In this document: positions 43,354 to 51,108 of the stretch, piece by piece | Position numbering within the stretch: position 1 is the stretch's first letter | Layout of the letters: every line of letters begins with the position of its first letter | Assembly: GCA_047501485.1 (NCBI GenBank) | Contig: JAZDRN010000001.1 | Span: 496,001 to 560,000 of the forward strand | Length of the DNA stretch: 64,000 nucleotides | Reading direction: 5' to 3' | DNA from: Ancrocorticia sp047501485 | Lineage (GTDB): Bacteria > Actinomycetota > Actinomycetes > Actinomycetales > Actinomycetaceae | Translations under genes and position numbers: made by a program | The notes under the pieces: generated by a model | What the model saw: only the letters and a program-made list of their open reading frames with translations | What the model was told of the DNA's origin: nothing | The model's database searches: none

Positions 43354-43947
43354 TCATCGATCGTGCTCGGCTATCCTCCAGCAACCGGCCAGGTGATCGT
43401 CCACCATTCCCGCCGACTGCATCAGCGCATACATCGTGGTTGGGCCGACGAAGCGGAAGCCGCGTTTGCGCAGTGCCTTGCTCAATGCCGTCGACTCCGG
43501 TGTTACGGCGGGTATCTCAGCCATCGCGGCGGCGCGCACGTACTCCGATGCGGGTCTGGACGGTGCGAACGACCACATCAACTCGTCGAACTCGCCCTCG
43601 GCCATGTCCCGAACCAGCGCCGCGTTGGAGATGGTGGCTTCGATTTTGGCGCGATTGCGGACGATGCCGGCGTCCGCCATCAGTCGCTCGATATCCTCCG
43701 ATCCGAATTCCGCGACCGCCGCGGGATCGAAGGATGCGAACGCCTCGCGGAAGCGCGGGCGTTTACGCAGAATTGTGATCCATGACAGGCCGGCCTGGAA
43801 GCCTTCCAACGACATTTTCTCGAACAGTGCGCGATCACCGTGCAGCGGAACTCCCCATTCCTCATCGTGATAGCGGCGGTACTCCAGATCGTCACCGACC
43901 CACGCGCAGCGGGCGAGTCCATCAGGTCCGGTCACGATAGCGTTCAT
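43354..43947 (-). CDS. tag: DNA-3-methyladenine glycosylase I
   Basis: Excises 3-methyladenine from alkylated DNA. The 197-residue protein starts with the Tag zinc and base pocket region (RCAWVGDDLEYRRYHDEEWGVPLHGDRALFEKMSLEGFQ split across conserved blocks) and has GLSWITILRKR and VGPTTMYALMQSAGMVDDHLAGC, with the His and Cys residues of the family. Normal length. Convergent with the DUF4097-like gene. Confidence 0.95.
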   Translation of the reverse strand: MNAIVTGPDGLARCAWVGDDLEYRRYHDEEWGVPLHGDRALFEKMSLEGFQAGLSWITILRKRPRFREAFASFDPAAVAEFGSEDIERLMADAGIVRNRAKIEATISNAALVRDMAEGEFDELMWSFAPSRPASEYVRAAAMAEIPAVTPESTALSKALRKRGFRFVGPTTMYALMQSAGMVDDHLAGCWRIAEHDR

Positions 43948-44004
43948 AGTGACAGGGTATCAGCGTGCCCTGAGCGTCCTGGCATATGGATATACGGCGG
44001 CGGC

Positions 44005-44976
44005 TCAGGGCGTGAAGATGATGGTGCCCGCCGGGTCGCGGGAGACGATTCCCGTGTAGGAGACGGTCATCGTGGTTGCCGCGTCATCGGAGAAGACGAC
44101 CTGGTAGGTCGATGTGGCCCGGTAGCCGTCGTCGGTGAAGTAGATCTCCGGGCCGGGTTCGCGGAACCACTCCGCCGTCACGGAGGAATCAAGCGGCTCG
44201 CTCAGGGCGGCGGTGAGTTCTTCCGGGCATGAGGGGCCCGCGAAGTGCTCCTCTGCGCATGCCGCTTGCAGGTCCTCGATCGCGGCGAGGAGTCCGGGTT
44301 CGACATCGGGTAGCAGAGTCGGGGAGGCGTTGAGCCGTGGGCCCCTGCTTCCGTCGTCGTTGAGCGGGCGGGGGATGCTCGCCGTGAAGGTGGAGTCCTG
44401 GCCGATCAGGTGCGTCAGCCCCGTAGGGTCGTGGTATTCGCCTGCGTATGCGGCGGGGAGCAGGGCGAGGGTGTTGCCTTCCTCGGCCACCTCGTACTCG
44501 AGCTGTCCGTTGACCGTGACGGTGCCGGGCGCGTTGACGGGCCCGATCGTGATGAGTCCGTCGCTCTTCCAGCCGCTGATCTTGAGCTCACCATCGCGGG
44601 GTGAGACACGGATGTCGAGATCGATAGGATCGCCGGGATCGTCGAGGATGTACTCGACGGTGGCGGTCAGTCCGATGGAGTCGTCGCCGGACGTGGCGAC
44701 GATACGCGCGTTCGAAGGGAGCGCCACGGAGGCGCGGTAGAAATCGTCGTCGATGAATTCGTCGGCAAAATCCATGTCGGTCAAGGCAGCGGCTTCGCTC
44801 GCTTCACCCGCCTCGAGATGTGCGAAGAATTCCTCGACGAGGGCGATGCTGCCTGAGTCGTCGGTGTCGATAGGAGCGGGGGAGCATGCGGTGAGCGTGA
44901 GCGCGGCACCTATCACGGCGAGGAAGAGGCTCTTTGCGACGCCGACGCGTGGCGGTTTCCAGGGGGATCGATTCAC
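44005..44976 (-). CDS. Lipoprotein of unknown function
   Basis: 323 residues with a signal ending LTLTACSPAP, so lipid-anchored. The N-terminal part of the mature protein (VEEFFAHLEAGEASEAAALTD) resembles the alpha-helical start of NTF2-like or DUF4878-type domains often found in actinobacterial lipoproteins; the rest is beta-rich with four cysteines near 239-256 (AACAEEHFAGPSCPEE). No catalytic motif seen. Separate from neighbours. Confidence 0.7.
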   Translation of the reverse strand: MNRSPWKPPRVGVAKSLFLAVIGAALTLTACSPAPIDTDDSGSIALVEEFFAHLEAGEASEAAALTDMDFADEFIDDDFYRASVALPSNARIVATSGDDSIGLTATVEYILDDPGDPIDLDIRVSPRDGELKISGWKSDGLITIGPVNAPGTVTVNGQLEYEVAEEGNTLALLPAAYAGEYHDPTGLTHLIGQDSTFTASIPRPLNDDGSRGPRLNASPTLLPDVEPGLLAAIEDLQAACAEEHFAGPSCPEELTAALSEPLDSSVTAEWFREPGPEIYFTDDGYRATSTYQVVFSDDAATTMTVSYTGIVSRDPAGTIIFTP

Positions 44977-45042
44977 AACGCCAGGTTACTGGACGAGCAG
45001 CGTTTTCACCGACGTTCGGCGAGGATTCCCACCACCGCGTCC

Positions 45043-46140
45043 TTATCCCCGCAGGGGCTCTCTCAAAGCCTTACGCGCCTTGGAGATCTCGCGCGGGGAG
45101 TCGACAGCCAGCAGGGCGGCGAGTTCAGGTTCTCCCGCCTCATCGATCTTGTTCCAGCGCATGACCCAACCGCGTCGGGTCTCCTCGTGTTCCGGCTCGC
45201 CTCCGGCGGGTATGTCTCCCACCAGCGTGATCTCGTGACCGAACTGGGTGGAGAACACCTCGGGGGCGTCAAGGGTGGTGGGCCGAGGCTGCCCGGTCAG
45301 GTGGGCGGCCGCGCGTGCAGCATCCGAGAGTGCCTGTGTCCAATGCCCTCCGAAGCGCCACCCGTCCTTCTCGCGCACCACATCGGCGCAGTCACCGACC
45401 GCGTACAGGCCGGCGATAGGCCCGTTGTCGCTGCATACTTGACCGTCGATGTTCGTCACGATAGCGCCGCGTGGCGAGCGCAAGCCGAAGGGGAGGAAAT
45501 CGACGTTCGGCCGGGCTCCCGTGGCCTGAATGAGGATGTCGCATTCGCCACCGGGGTAGGCGGTGTCGAAGGTGACCTCGACGCCGGCGTCGTCGAACCA
45601 CTGCCCCCATACAGAATCGACCGTGCCGTGAAAGGTTCGGTTGAGGAAATGCTCCGAGGCCTCCCAGACCCGCACTCGTGCCCCGCGCTCGGATGCGGCT
45701 GAGGCGATCTCGGTCCCGATCCAGCCGGCGCCGACGATGTGGACACTGCTGCCCGGCGTGATGGCCGCGGAGATCGCTCGTGCGTCCTCAACGGTGTAGA
45801 GCACCTGTGCCCCGGCGATGTTGGAATGCGGGGAAGCTCCCGTCGCGATCACGAGGGCATCGACGCATATGGAGTCCACTCGCCAGGTGGTGTCCATGCC
45901 GATGGTCGATGCTGCACGGGGGATAACGGTGACTGCGAGTTCGTCGAGGTCACCGAGGCCGTCGTCGGCCAAAGGGTGCTCGTAATCGCCAAAGAGCTCT
46001 TTGGACAGCGGCGGACGATCATAGGGCTCCCGGCCTTCGGCGTCCCAGGCGTAGATGGTTCCGGTAAAGCCAGCCGCCCGGAGCTCGGCCGCGCAACGCA
46101 ATCCGGCCAGCCCGGTCCCAATGATTCCGATGCTCTGCAT
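45043..46140 (-). CDS. FAD-dependent NAD(P)H oxidoreductase, ferredoxin-reductase type
   Basis: 365 residues: FAD-binding GIIGTGLAGLRCAAEL at the N-terminus, the family's PYDRPPLSKELF, an ATG motif VIATGASPHS, a second Rossmann motif VHIVGAGWIGTEIA for NAD(P)H, and the FAD-closing LYAVGDCAD. This is the layout of ferredoxin/rubredoxin/putidaredoxin reductases, but at 365 residues it is slightly short. The electron partner is unknown; no ferredoxin gene is adjacent. Confidence 0.85.
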   Translation of the reverse strand: MQSIGIIGTGLAGLRCAAELRAAGFTGTIYAWDAEGREPYDRPPLSKELFGDYEHPLADDGLGDLDELAVTVIPRAASTIGMDTTWRVDSICVDALVIATGASPHSNIAGAQVLYTVEDARAISAAITPGSSVHIVGAGWIGTEIASAASERGARVRVWEASEHFLNRTFHGTVDSVWGQWFDDAGVEVTFDTAYPGGECDILIQATGARPNVDFLPFGLRSPRGAIVTNIDGQVCSDNGPIAGLYAVGDCADVVREKDGWRFGGHWTQALSDAARAAAHLTGQPRPTTLDAPEVFSTQFGHEITLVGDIPAGGEPEHEETRRGWVMRWNKIDEAGEPELAALLAVDSPREISKARKALREPLRG

Positions 46141-46384
46141 CCCACAATGCTAAACGCTGGATGCTCATAGTTCCTAGGCCGCAGCCACGCTCCGTGATGT
46201 GATTTTCTATGTGTCCCACGCCATGCGAGGGCAAGCCCCGGCTACCGGGCAGGGATGGTGAGAGGGCAGACGGTCCGATCTCGGCAATGGCGGCCGCCGC
46301 CTTGCCCACAGCTCACGTGACGCACCCGACCAAGGCCACTGCTCAGTATCTTCTCCGTTCCTCGCAGGCTTGATAAAGTGAGGC

Positions 46385-46657
46385 GTGGCCAATGAACGGG
46401 TACCGAGCAATGGAATATATGTTGGCGTCGCGCTGTGGCTGATCGCCGTCAGCGCGTTGGCATTCCTATCCACAGCGGCAATCGCCGTACGGGTGTTCGC
46501 CGGAAGCTTTGTCATCCTGGGCCTGTTGCGAGCATTCTCGCCGGCAGGTGTCATCCCCACCGTGCGCGGTCGAGTTTTCGACGTGACGGTTTATTTTCTC
46601 TTGGCCGGTGTGCTCGCCTATCTGTCAACATGGGCGGACATCCCCGCGGTGATGTAG
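46385..46657 (+). CDS. Small three-helix membrane protein (DUF3017-like)
   Basis: 90 residues with three hydrophobic segments (about 13-33, 37-53, 66-84) and a short basic loop. Size and pattern fit the actinobacterial DUF3017 family, of unknown function. GTG at 46385 follows GATAAAGTGAGG. It lies 130 bp before the CNNM/CorC gene; the two may be co-transcribed. Confidence 0.6.
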   Translation: MANERVPSNGIYVGVALWLIAVSALAFLSTAAIAVRVFAGSFVILGLLRAFSPAGVIPTVRGRVFDVTVYFLLAGVLAYLSTWADIPAVM

Positions 46658-46786
46658 CGGCATTCCCCGGAGCGCGGCTCTCTCAGCCGGATGACGCTCC
46701 CCGCCGGACGCGGCCTCTCGGGAACAGCCCGTGAGCGCACTCGAACGGCAGCGCGCGATCACCTTCCCTCTAACAAGAAAACGAGC

Positions 46787-48088
46787 GTGGACCCACTTAA
46801 TCTGTTCTTTGTTCTCCTCTTCATTCTGATCGGCGGCGTATTCTCTGCCTCCGAGATGGCCCTGGTTTCACTGCGTTCCTCGCAAATCGACGAGATGGCG
46901 CGGAAAAGCAAGGGCGGAGCCGCGGTCAAGCGGCTCACTGAAAACTCCAATCGATTCCTTTCGGCCGTTCAGATCGGCGTGACCGTGGCGGGCTTCTTCT
47001 CGGCCTCCTTCGGTGCGGCGCAGATCGCCCCGGCCGTCTCCCCGTTGCTGCAGGATCTCGGCCTCGGAGCGAGCGCCGCGTCCACGGTGGCCTTCGTGGG
47101 TGTGACGATCATCATCGCCTACCTCTCGATCATCTTCGGCGAGCTGGTTCCCAAGCGCATTGCGATGCAGTCCGCGGAGGCCATCGCTTTGCTCGTGGTA
47201 CGGCCACTGTCCGCCATCACCTGGCTTCTGCGCCCTGTCATCTGGTTCCTCGGCGTCTCCACCGATCTCGTCCTCCGTCTGCTAGGACGAGATCCCAAGG
47301 AGCAGCGCGAGGCCATGAGCACGGCCGAGTTGCGTGCGTTCATGTCCGCGCAGGACATGATCACACCGGCCGAGCGGAACATGGTTGTGGACATGCTCTC
47401 CGTGGGCGATCGTCAGGTTCAGGAGGTCATGACGCCGCGTACCGAGGTGGAGTTCTTCGCCGCGGACACCCCCGTTTCCCAGGTGCGACGCGAGGTCTCC
47501 AAGCTGGAGCACTCGCGTTACCCGGTCCGTGGCGGAATGTCCGACGACGACGTCGTCGGCTTCATCCATATCCGTGACTTGATCGCCCCTCCGGCCTCTG
47601 TGTCCACGATTGGCGACCTAGTGCGGCCGATCATGTCCTTCCCGACGGGCAAGCTGGTGTTGGAGGCGCTGACGGAGATGCGAGGCGCCCATGAACATCT
47701 GGCTCTGATCATCGATGAATACGGTGGCGTGGACGGAATCGTGACCCTCGAGGACGTTCTGGAAGAGTTCGTGGGGGAGATCCGCGACGAGTACGACCGC
47801 GAGACTCCGAAGGTCGTCAGCAAGGGGGACAAGCGCGAGATCAGCGGACTCGCCAATCGCGCCGAGGTGGAAAAGGTACTCGGCGAGGGACTTCCGGACG
47901 GGCCTTTCGACACGATCGCAGGATTCGTCGTCGACGAACTCGGTCACATGCCGGAGATCGGCGACGAGGTCAGATGGGACGACTTCGTGCTCAAGGTGGC
48001 CGCGATGGACGGCCGCCGTATCGAATGGCTGACGGTCTCCCAGGTCCCGCAAGACACTCTCGACCAGATGGTCGAGGAGCAGGAATAG
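46787..48088 (+). CDS. CNNM/CorC-type membrane protein with CBS pair
   Basis: 433 residues: N-terminal CNNM (DUF21) transmembrane domain (FFVLLFILIGGVFSASEMAL, ending in the conserved FGELVPKRIAMQ), a CBS pair (VMTPRTEVEFF; SRYPVRG; YGGVDGIVTLEDVLEE), and the C-terminal CorC_HlyC domain (FDTIAGFVVDELGHMPEIGDEV). This family is linked to magnesium and cobalt efflux or resistance; the old name haemolysin is misleading. GTG at 46787 chosen by homology, though its ribosome binding site is weak. Confidence 0.88.
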   Translation: MDPLNLFFVLLFILIGGVFSASEMALVSLRSSQIDEMARKSKGGAAVKRLTENSNRFLSAVQIGVTVAGFFSASFGAAQIAPAVSPLLQDLGLGASAASTVAFVGVTIIIAYLSIIFGELVPKRIAMQSAEAIALLVVRPLSAITWLLRPVIWFLGVSTDLVLRLLGRDPKEQREAMSTAELRAFMSAQDMITPAERNMVVDMLSVGDRQVQEVMTPRTEVEFFAADTPVSQVRREVSKLEHSRYPVRGGMSDDDVVGFIHIRDLIAPPASVSTIGDLVRPIMSFPTGKLVLEALTEMRGAHEHLALIIDEYGGVDGIVTLEDVLEEFVGEIRDEYDRETPKVVSKGDKREISGLANRAEVEKVLGEGLPDGPFDTIAGFVVDELGHMPEIGDEVRWDDFVLKVAAMDGRRIEWLTVSQVPQDTLDQMVEEQE

Positions 48089-48138
48089 GCGATTTTGCGA
48101 GGAGTCACGGGTACAAGGCGCGGTACTGCGCGCAAAAT

Positions 48139-48154
48139 ATCTTGATGTCGAGTA
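48139..48154. promoter_or_regulatory. Palindromic motif ATCTTGATGTCGAGTA upstream of icd
   Basis: Matches the motif before sucC (24012-24027) at 13 of 16 positions, 40 bp before the icd start. Shared by two TCA-cycle promoters in this window; not seen before mdh. Confidence 0.5.
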
Positions 48155-48193
48155 ATCTTCAGAGAGAAACCAACCGATGTGGAAGGAGTGCGC

Positions 48194-49411
48194 ATGGCAA
48201 AGATCAAAGTTGCCGGCCCAGTTGTGGAGCTCGACGGCGATGAGATGACGCGCATCATTTGGCAGGATATTCGAGACAGGCTCATCCATCCCTATCTCGA
48301 CGTCGATCTGCGGTACTACGACCTGTCCGTTCAGAACCGGGACGCGACCGACGATCAGGTGACCATCGATGCAGCCAACGCCATCAACGAGCACCATGTC
48401 GGCATCAAGTGCGCAACGATCACACCGGATGAGGCACGCGTAGAGGAATTCGGGCTCAAGAAGATGTGGCGCAGCCCCAACGGCACCATCCGAAACATAC
48501 TCGGAGGCGTCGTTTTCCGCGAGCCGATCATCATCTCCAACGTGCCGCGCCTGGTTCCAGGCTGGACCAAGCCGATCGTCATCGGCCGTCATGCCCATGG
48601 CGACCAGTACAAGGCCACCGATTTCAAGGTGCCCGGCGCTGGAACCGTGACCATCAGCTACACTCCCGACGACGGCTCCGAGCCCATCGAAATGGAGATC
48701 TGCCGCATGCCCGAGGGTGGCGGCATCACCATGGGGATGTACAACTTCAACGATTCGATCCGCGATTTCGCACGCGCGTCCTTCAACTATGGCCTGCTGC
48801 GCAACTACCCGGTGTATCTCTCCACGAAGAACACGATCCTGAAGTCCTATGACGGAGCTTTCAAGGATTTGTTCCAGGAGGTATTCGATGCCGAGTACAA
48901 GGACCGTTTCGAGGCTGCCGGGCTGACCTATGAGCATCGTTTGATCGATGACATGGTGGCCTCGGCGCTGAAGTGGGAGGGCGGCTACGTCTGGGCCTGC
49001 AAGAATTACGACGGCGACGTGCAGTCCGATACGGTGGCCCAGGGCTTCGGCTCGCTGGGGCTCATGACATCCGTCCTCATGACGCCCGACGGCCAGACGG
49101 TCGAGGCCGAAGCGGCGCATGGCACCGTGACGCGTCATTACCGCCAGCATCAGGCCGGCCAGCCGACCTCGACGAACCCGATCGCCTCGATCTTCGCCTG
49201 GACCGGGGGACTGAAGCATCGCGGCAAGCTGGATAGCACGCCCGAGGTCATCGGCTTCGCCGAGACACTCGAGGATGTCATCATCAAGACGGTGGAATCC
49301 GGCAAGATGACCAAGGATCTGGCGCTGCTGGTCGGCGGCGATCAGGAGTGGCTCACCACCGAGGCATTCATGAACGCGCTGGATGAGAATCTGAAGGCGC
49401 GCCTGAGCTAA
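48194..49411 (+). CDS. icd: NADP-dependent isocitrate dehydrogenase, homodimeric (eukaryotic-like) type
   Basis: Oxidative decarboxylation of isocitrate to 2-oxoglutarate. The 405-residue protein belongs to the dimeric IDH class: LDGDEMTRIIWQDIRDRLI, CATITPDEARVEEFGLKKMW, SPNGTIRNILGGVVFREPI, LSTKNTILKSYDGAFKD, YDGDVQSDTVAQGFGSLGLM and EAAHGTVTRHYRQHQAGQ. ATG at 48194 has GGAAGGAG upstream. Followed by a REP-like palindrome. Confidence 0.96.
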   Translation: MAKIKVAGPVVELDGDEMTRIIWQDIRDRLIHPYLDVDLRYYDLSVQNRDATDDQVTIDAANAINEHHVGIKCATITPDEARVEEFGLKKMWRSPNGTIRNILGGVVFREPIIISNVPRLVPGWTKPIVIGRHAHGDQYKATDFKVPGAGTVTISYTPDDGSEPIEMEICRMPEGGGITMGMYNFNDSIRDFARASFNYGLLRNYPVYLSTKNTILKSYDGAFKDLFQEVFDAEYKDRFEAAGLTYEHRLIDDMVASALKWEGGYVWACKNYDGDVQSDTVAQGFGSLGLMTSVLMTPDGQTVEAEAAHGTVTRHYRQHQAGQPTSTNPIASIFAWTGGLKHRGKLDSTPEVIGFAETLEDVIIKTVESGKMTKDLALLVGGDQEWLTTEAFMNALDENLKARLS

Positions 49412-49831
49412 GAGGGTTGCGCGGTTCGCGATTCGGCCCTGGGGCTGGTGACTCGTTGTGGGTCGCCGGCCCCAGCTTCGTGTCGGGTCCGTGTCGGGAC
49501 AACGGGGACATATCCGAGTGCGTCGGATCGGGGCACCAGGTGCGTCGGGCCGGAGCAGATGGAGAGGTCACGGCCCGGGCGAGAGGCCACACGAATGACG
49601 GTGTCCCAGGTGTGGCCTCTCGCGTGATGTGTGACCTCTTTGTGGGCCGTAGGGCCGTTGTGATCCGTGGTGACATAGGCAAGGCACGACGAGCGGGCTC
49701 CCACTGGATGTCCATTCAATGATCTTTTTCTTCTCAGATGATGGTCATTTGTTTGAATGGAGAGGTACATGTGGCGTTGCGCAGTTTCATGAACTCTGAC
49801 GGCTCGCCCAAGTTAGATTGTGAGGTTTGAA
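49412..49831. other. Gap between icd and the dicarboxylate symporter
   Basis: 420 bp with the palindromic repeat (49579-49623) near its middle and a less G+C-rich last ~100 bp likely to hold the symporter promoter. No supported coding frame. Confidence 0.6.
49579..49623. repeat. Dispersed terminator-like palindrome (copy 2)
   Basis: GCGAGAGGCCACAC and complement (14-bp arms) with a 17-nt loop, 168 bp after icd. The arms and left flank (GGTCACGGCCCGGGCGAGAGG) equal those of the palindrome after mop at 13496, while the loops differ, so stem conservation is under selection or the element is mobile. Confidence 0.75.
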
Positions 49832-51088
49832 GTGTCGGCTCTTAAGAAGGCTGGAATTCTGCCCTGGGTTCTTCTGGCGATCATTCTGGGAGTGGCCTTC
49901 GGCCAGTTCTTGAACGACCCGGTTGCCAGGATTTTCGTGACGTTCAACGAATTGTTCTCGCAGTTCTTGAATTTCTCCATCCCGTTGATCATCGTCGGCC
50001 TGGTTGTCCCGGCCATCGCGGATCTGGGGCGAGGCGCGGGCAAATGGCTCGGAATCACCACGGCGATCGCCTATGGTTCAACGCTTTTCGCGGCTTTCCT
50101 AACATTCTTCGTGTGCAATTGGCTCTTCCCCAAGGTCCTGTCAGCAGGGGCTTTCGACGACGTCGAGGAGTCTGCGAGCGAAGGTTTGACGGGCTATTTC
50201 TCCATCGAGATGCCGGCCGTCTTCGATGTCATGACGGCACTCTTGCTCTCGTTCGTCATCGGCATCGGCCTCTCCCTGGTTCCCCGTGGCGTCATGCGCA
50301 AGGGATTCATCGAGTTCCGTGAGATCATTACCGCGCTCATCTCCAAGATCATCATCCCGTTGCTGCCCTTGCACATCTTCGGTATCTTCTTGAACCTCAC
50401 CATGACGGGCGAAGTCGCCTCGGTCATCGGAGTGCTGCTCAAGGTGGTGGTCATCGTCATCGCCCTCGAAGTCGTCATCCTGCTGACCCAATATGGGATC
50501 GCTGGAGCCATCGCCCGCCGTAATCCGCTGAAGGCGCTCGTGACCATGCTTCCCGCCTACTTCACGGCCCTCGGCACCTCGTCGTCTGCCGCGACGATTC
50601 CGGTCAGTCTCCGCCAGACTCTGAAGAACGGCGTACGCCATCCCGTGGCCAGCTTCGTGATCCCGCTGTGCGCCACGATCCACCTGGCTGGATCCGCTTC
50701 GAAGATCACCGCATTCGCGATGGCGATCATCATGGTCAACGGCCTGCCGGTCAGCACGGGCCAGCTCATCGGATTCCTCTTCATGCTCGGAATCGTGATG
50801 GTTGCGGCGCCCGGTGTCCCCGGCGGAGCCATCATGGCGGCCACCGGCATCCTGACCACCATGCTGGGCTTCGGCGACGCCGACGTCGCCCTCATGATCG
50901 CCACCTACATCGCACTCGATTCCTTCGGAACCGCCACCAACGTGACCGGCGACGGCGCCATCGCCATCGCGATGGACAAGATCGCCGGCTCGCGGATCGA
51001 CGAGGCGGCAAAGACCGAAAGCCACAAGGGCTTCGCCGAGCGCGCGGCCTTCGATGGAGAGGTCTACCTGAAGGAAGTCCAGGATTAG
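49832..51088 (+). CDS. Dicarboxylate/amino acid:cation symporter (DAACS family)
   Basis: 418-residue transporter with about eight helices plus re-entrant loops, typical of DctA/GltP: LNFSIPLIIVGLVVPAIADLG, the serine-rich hairpin ALGTSSSAATIPVSL and a C-terminal DSFGTATNVTGDGAIA in place of the classic NMDGT motif. Probably takes up C4-dicarboxylates, glutamate or a neutral amino acid; the changed NVTGD motif leaves the substrate open. GTG at 49832 (MSALKKAGILPW) has GAGG upstream; GTG at 49820 is possible. Confidence 0.88.
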   Translation: MSALKKAGILPWVLLAIILGVAFGQFLNDPVARIFVTFNELFSQFLNFSIPLIIVGLVVPAIADLGRGAGKWLGITTAIAYGSTLFAAFLTFFVCNWLFPKVLSAGAFDDVEESASEGLTGYFSIEMPAVFDVMTALLLSFVIGIGLSLVPRGVMRKGFIEFREIITALISKIIIPLLPLHIFGIFLNLTMTGEVASVIGVLLKVVVIVIALEVVILLTQYGIAGAIARRNPLKALVTMLPAYFTALGTSSSAATIPVSLRQTLKNGVRHPVASFVIPLCATIHLAGSASKITAFAMAIIMVNGLPVSTGQLIGFLFMLGIVMVAAPGVPGGAIMAATGILTTMLGFGDADVALMIATYIALDSFGTATNVTGDGAIAIAMDKIAGSRIDEAAKTESHKGFAERAAFDGEVYLKEVQD

Positions 51089-51108
51089 AGCGGCGGCCGC
51101 GGCCTGGC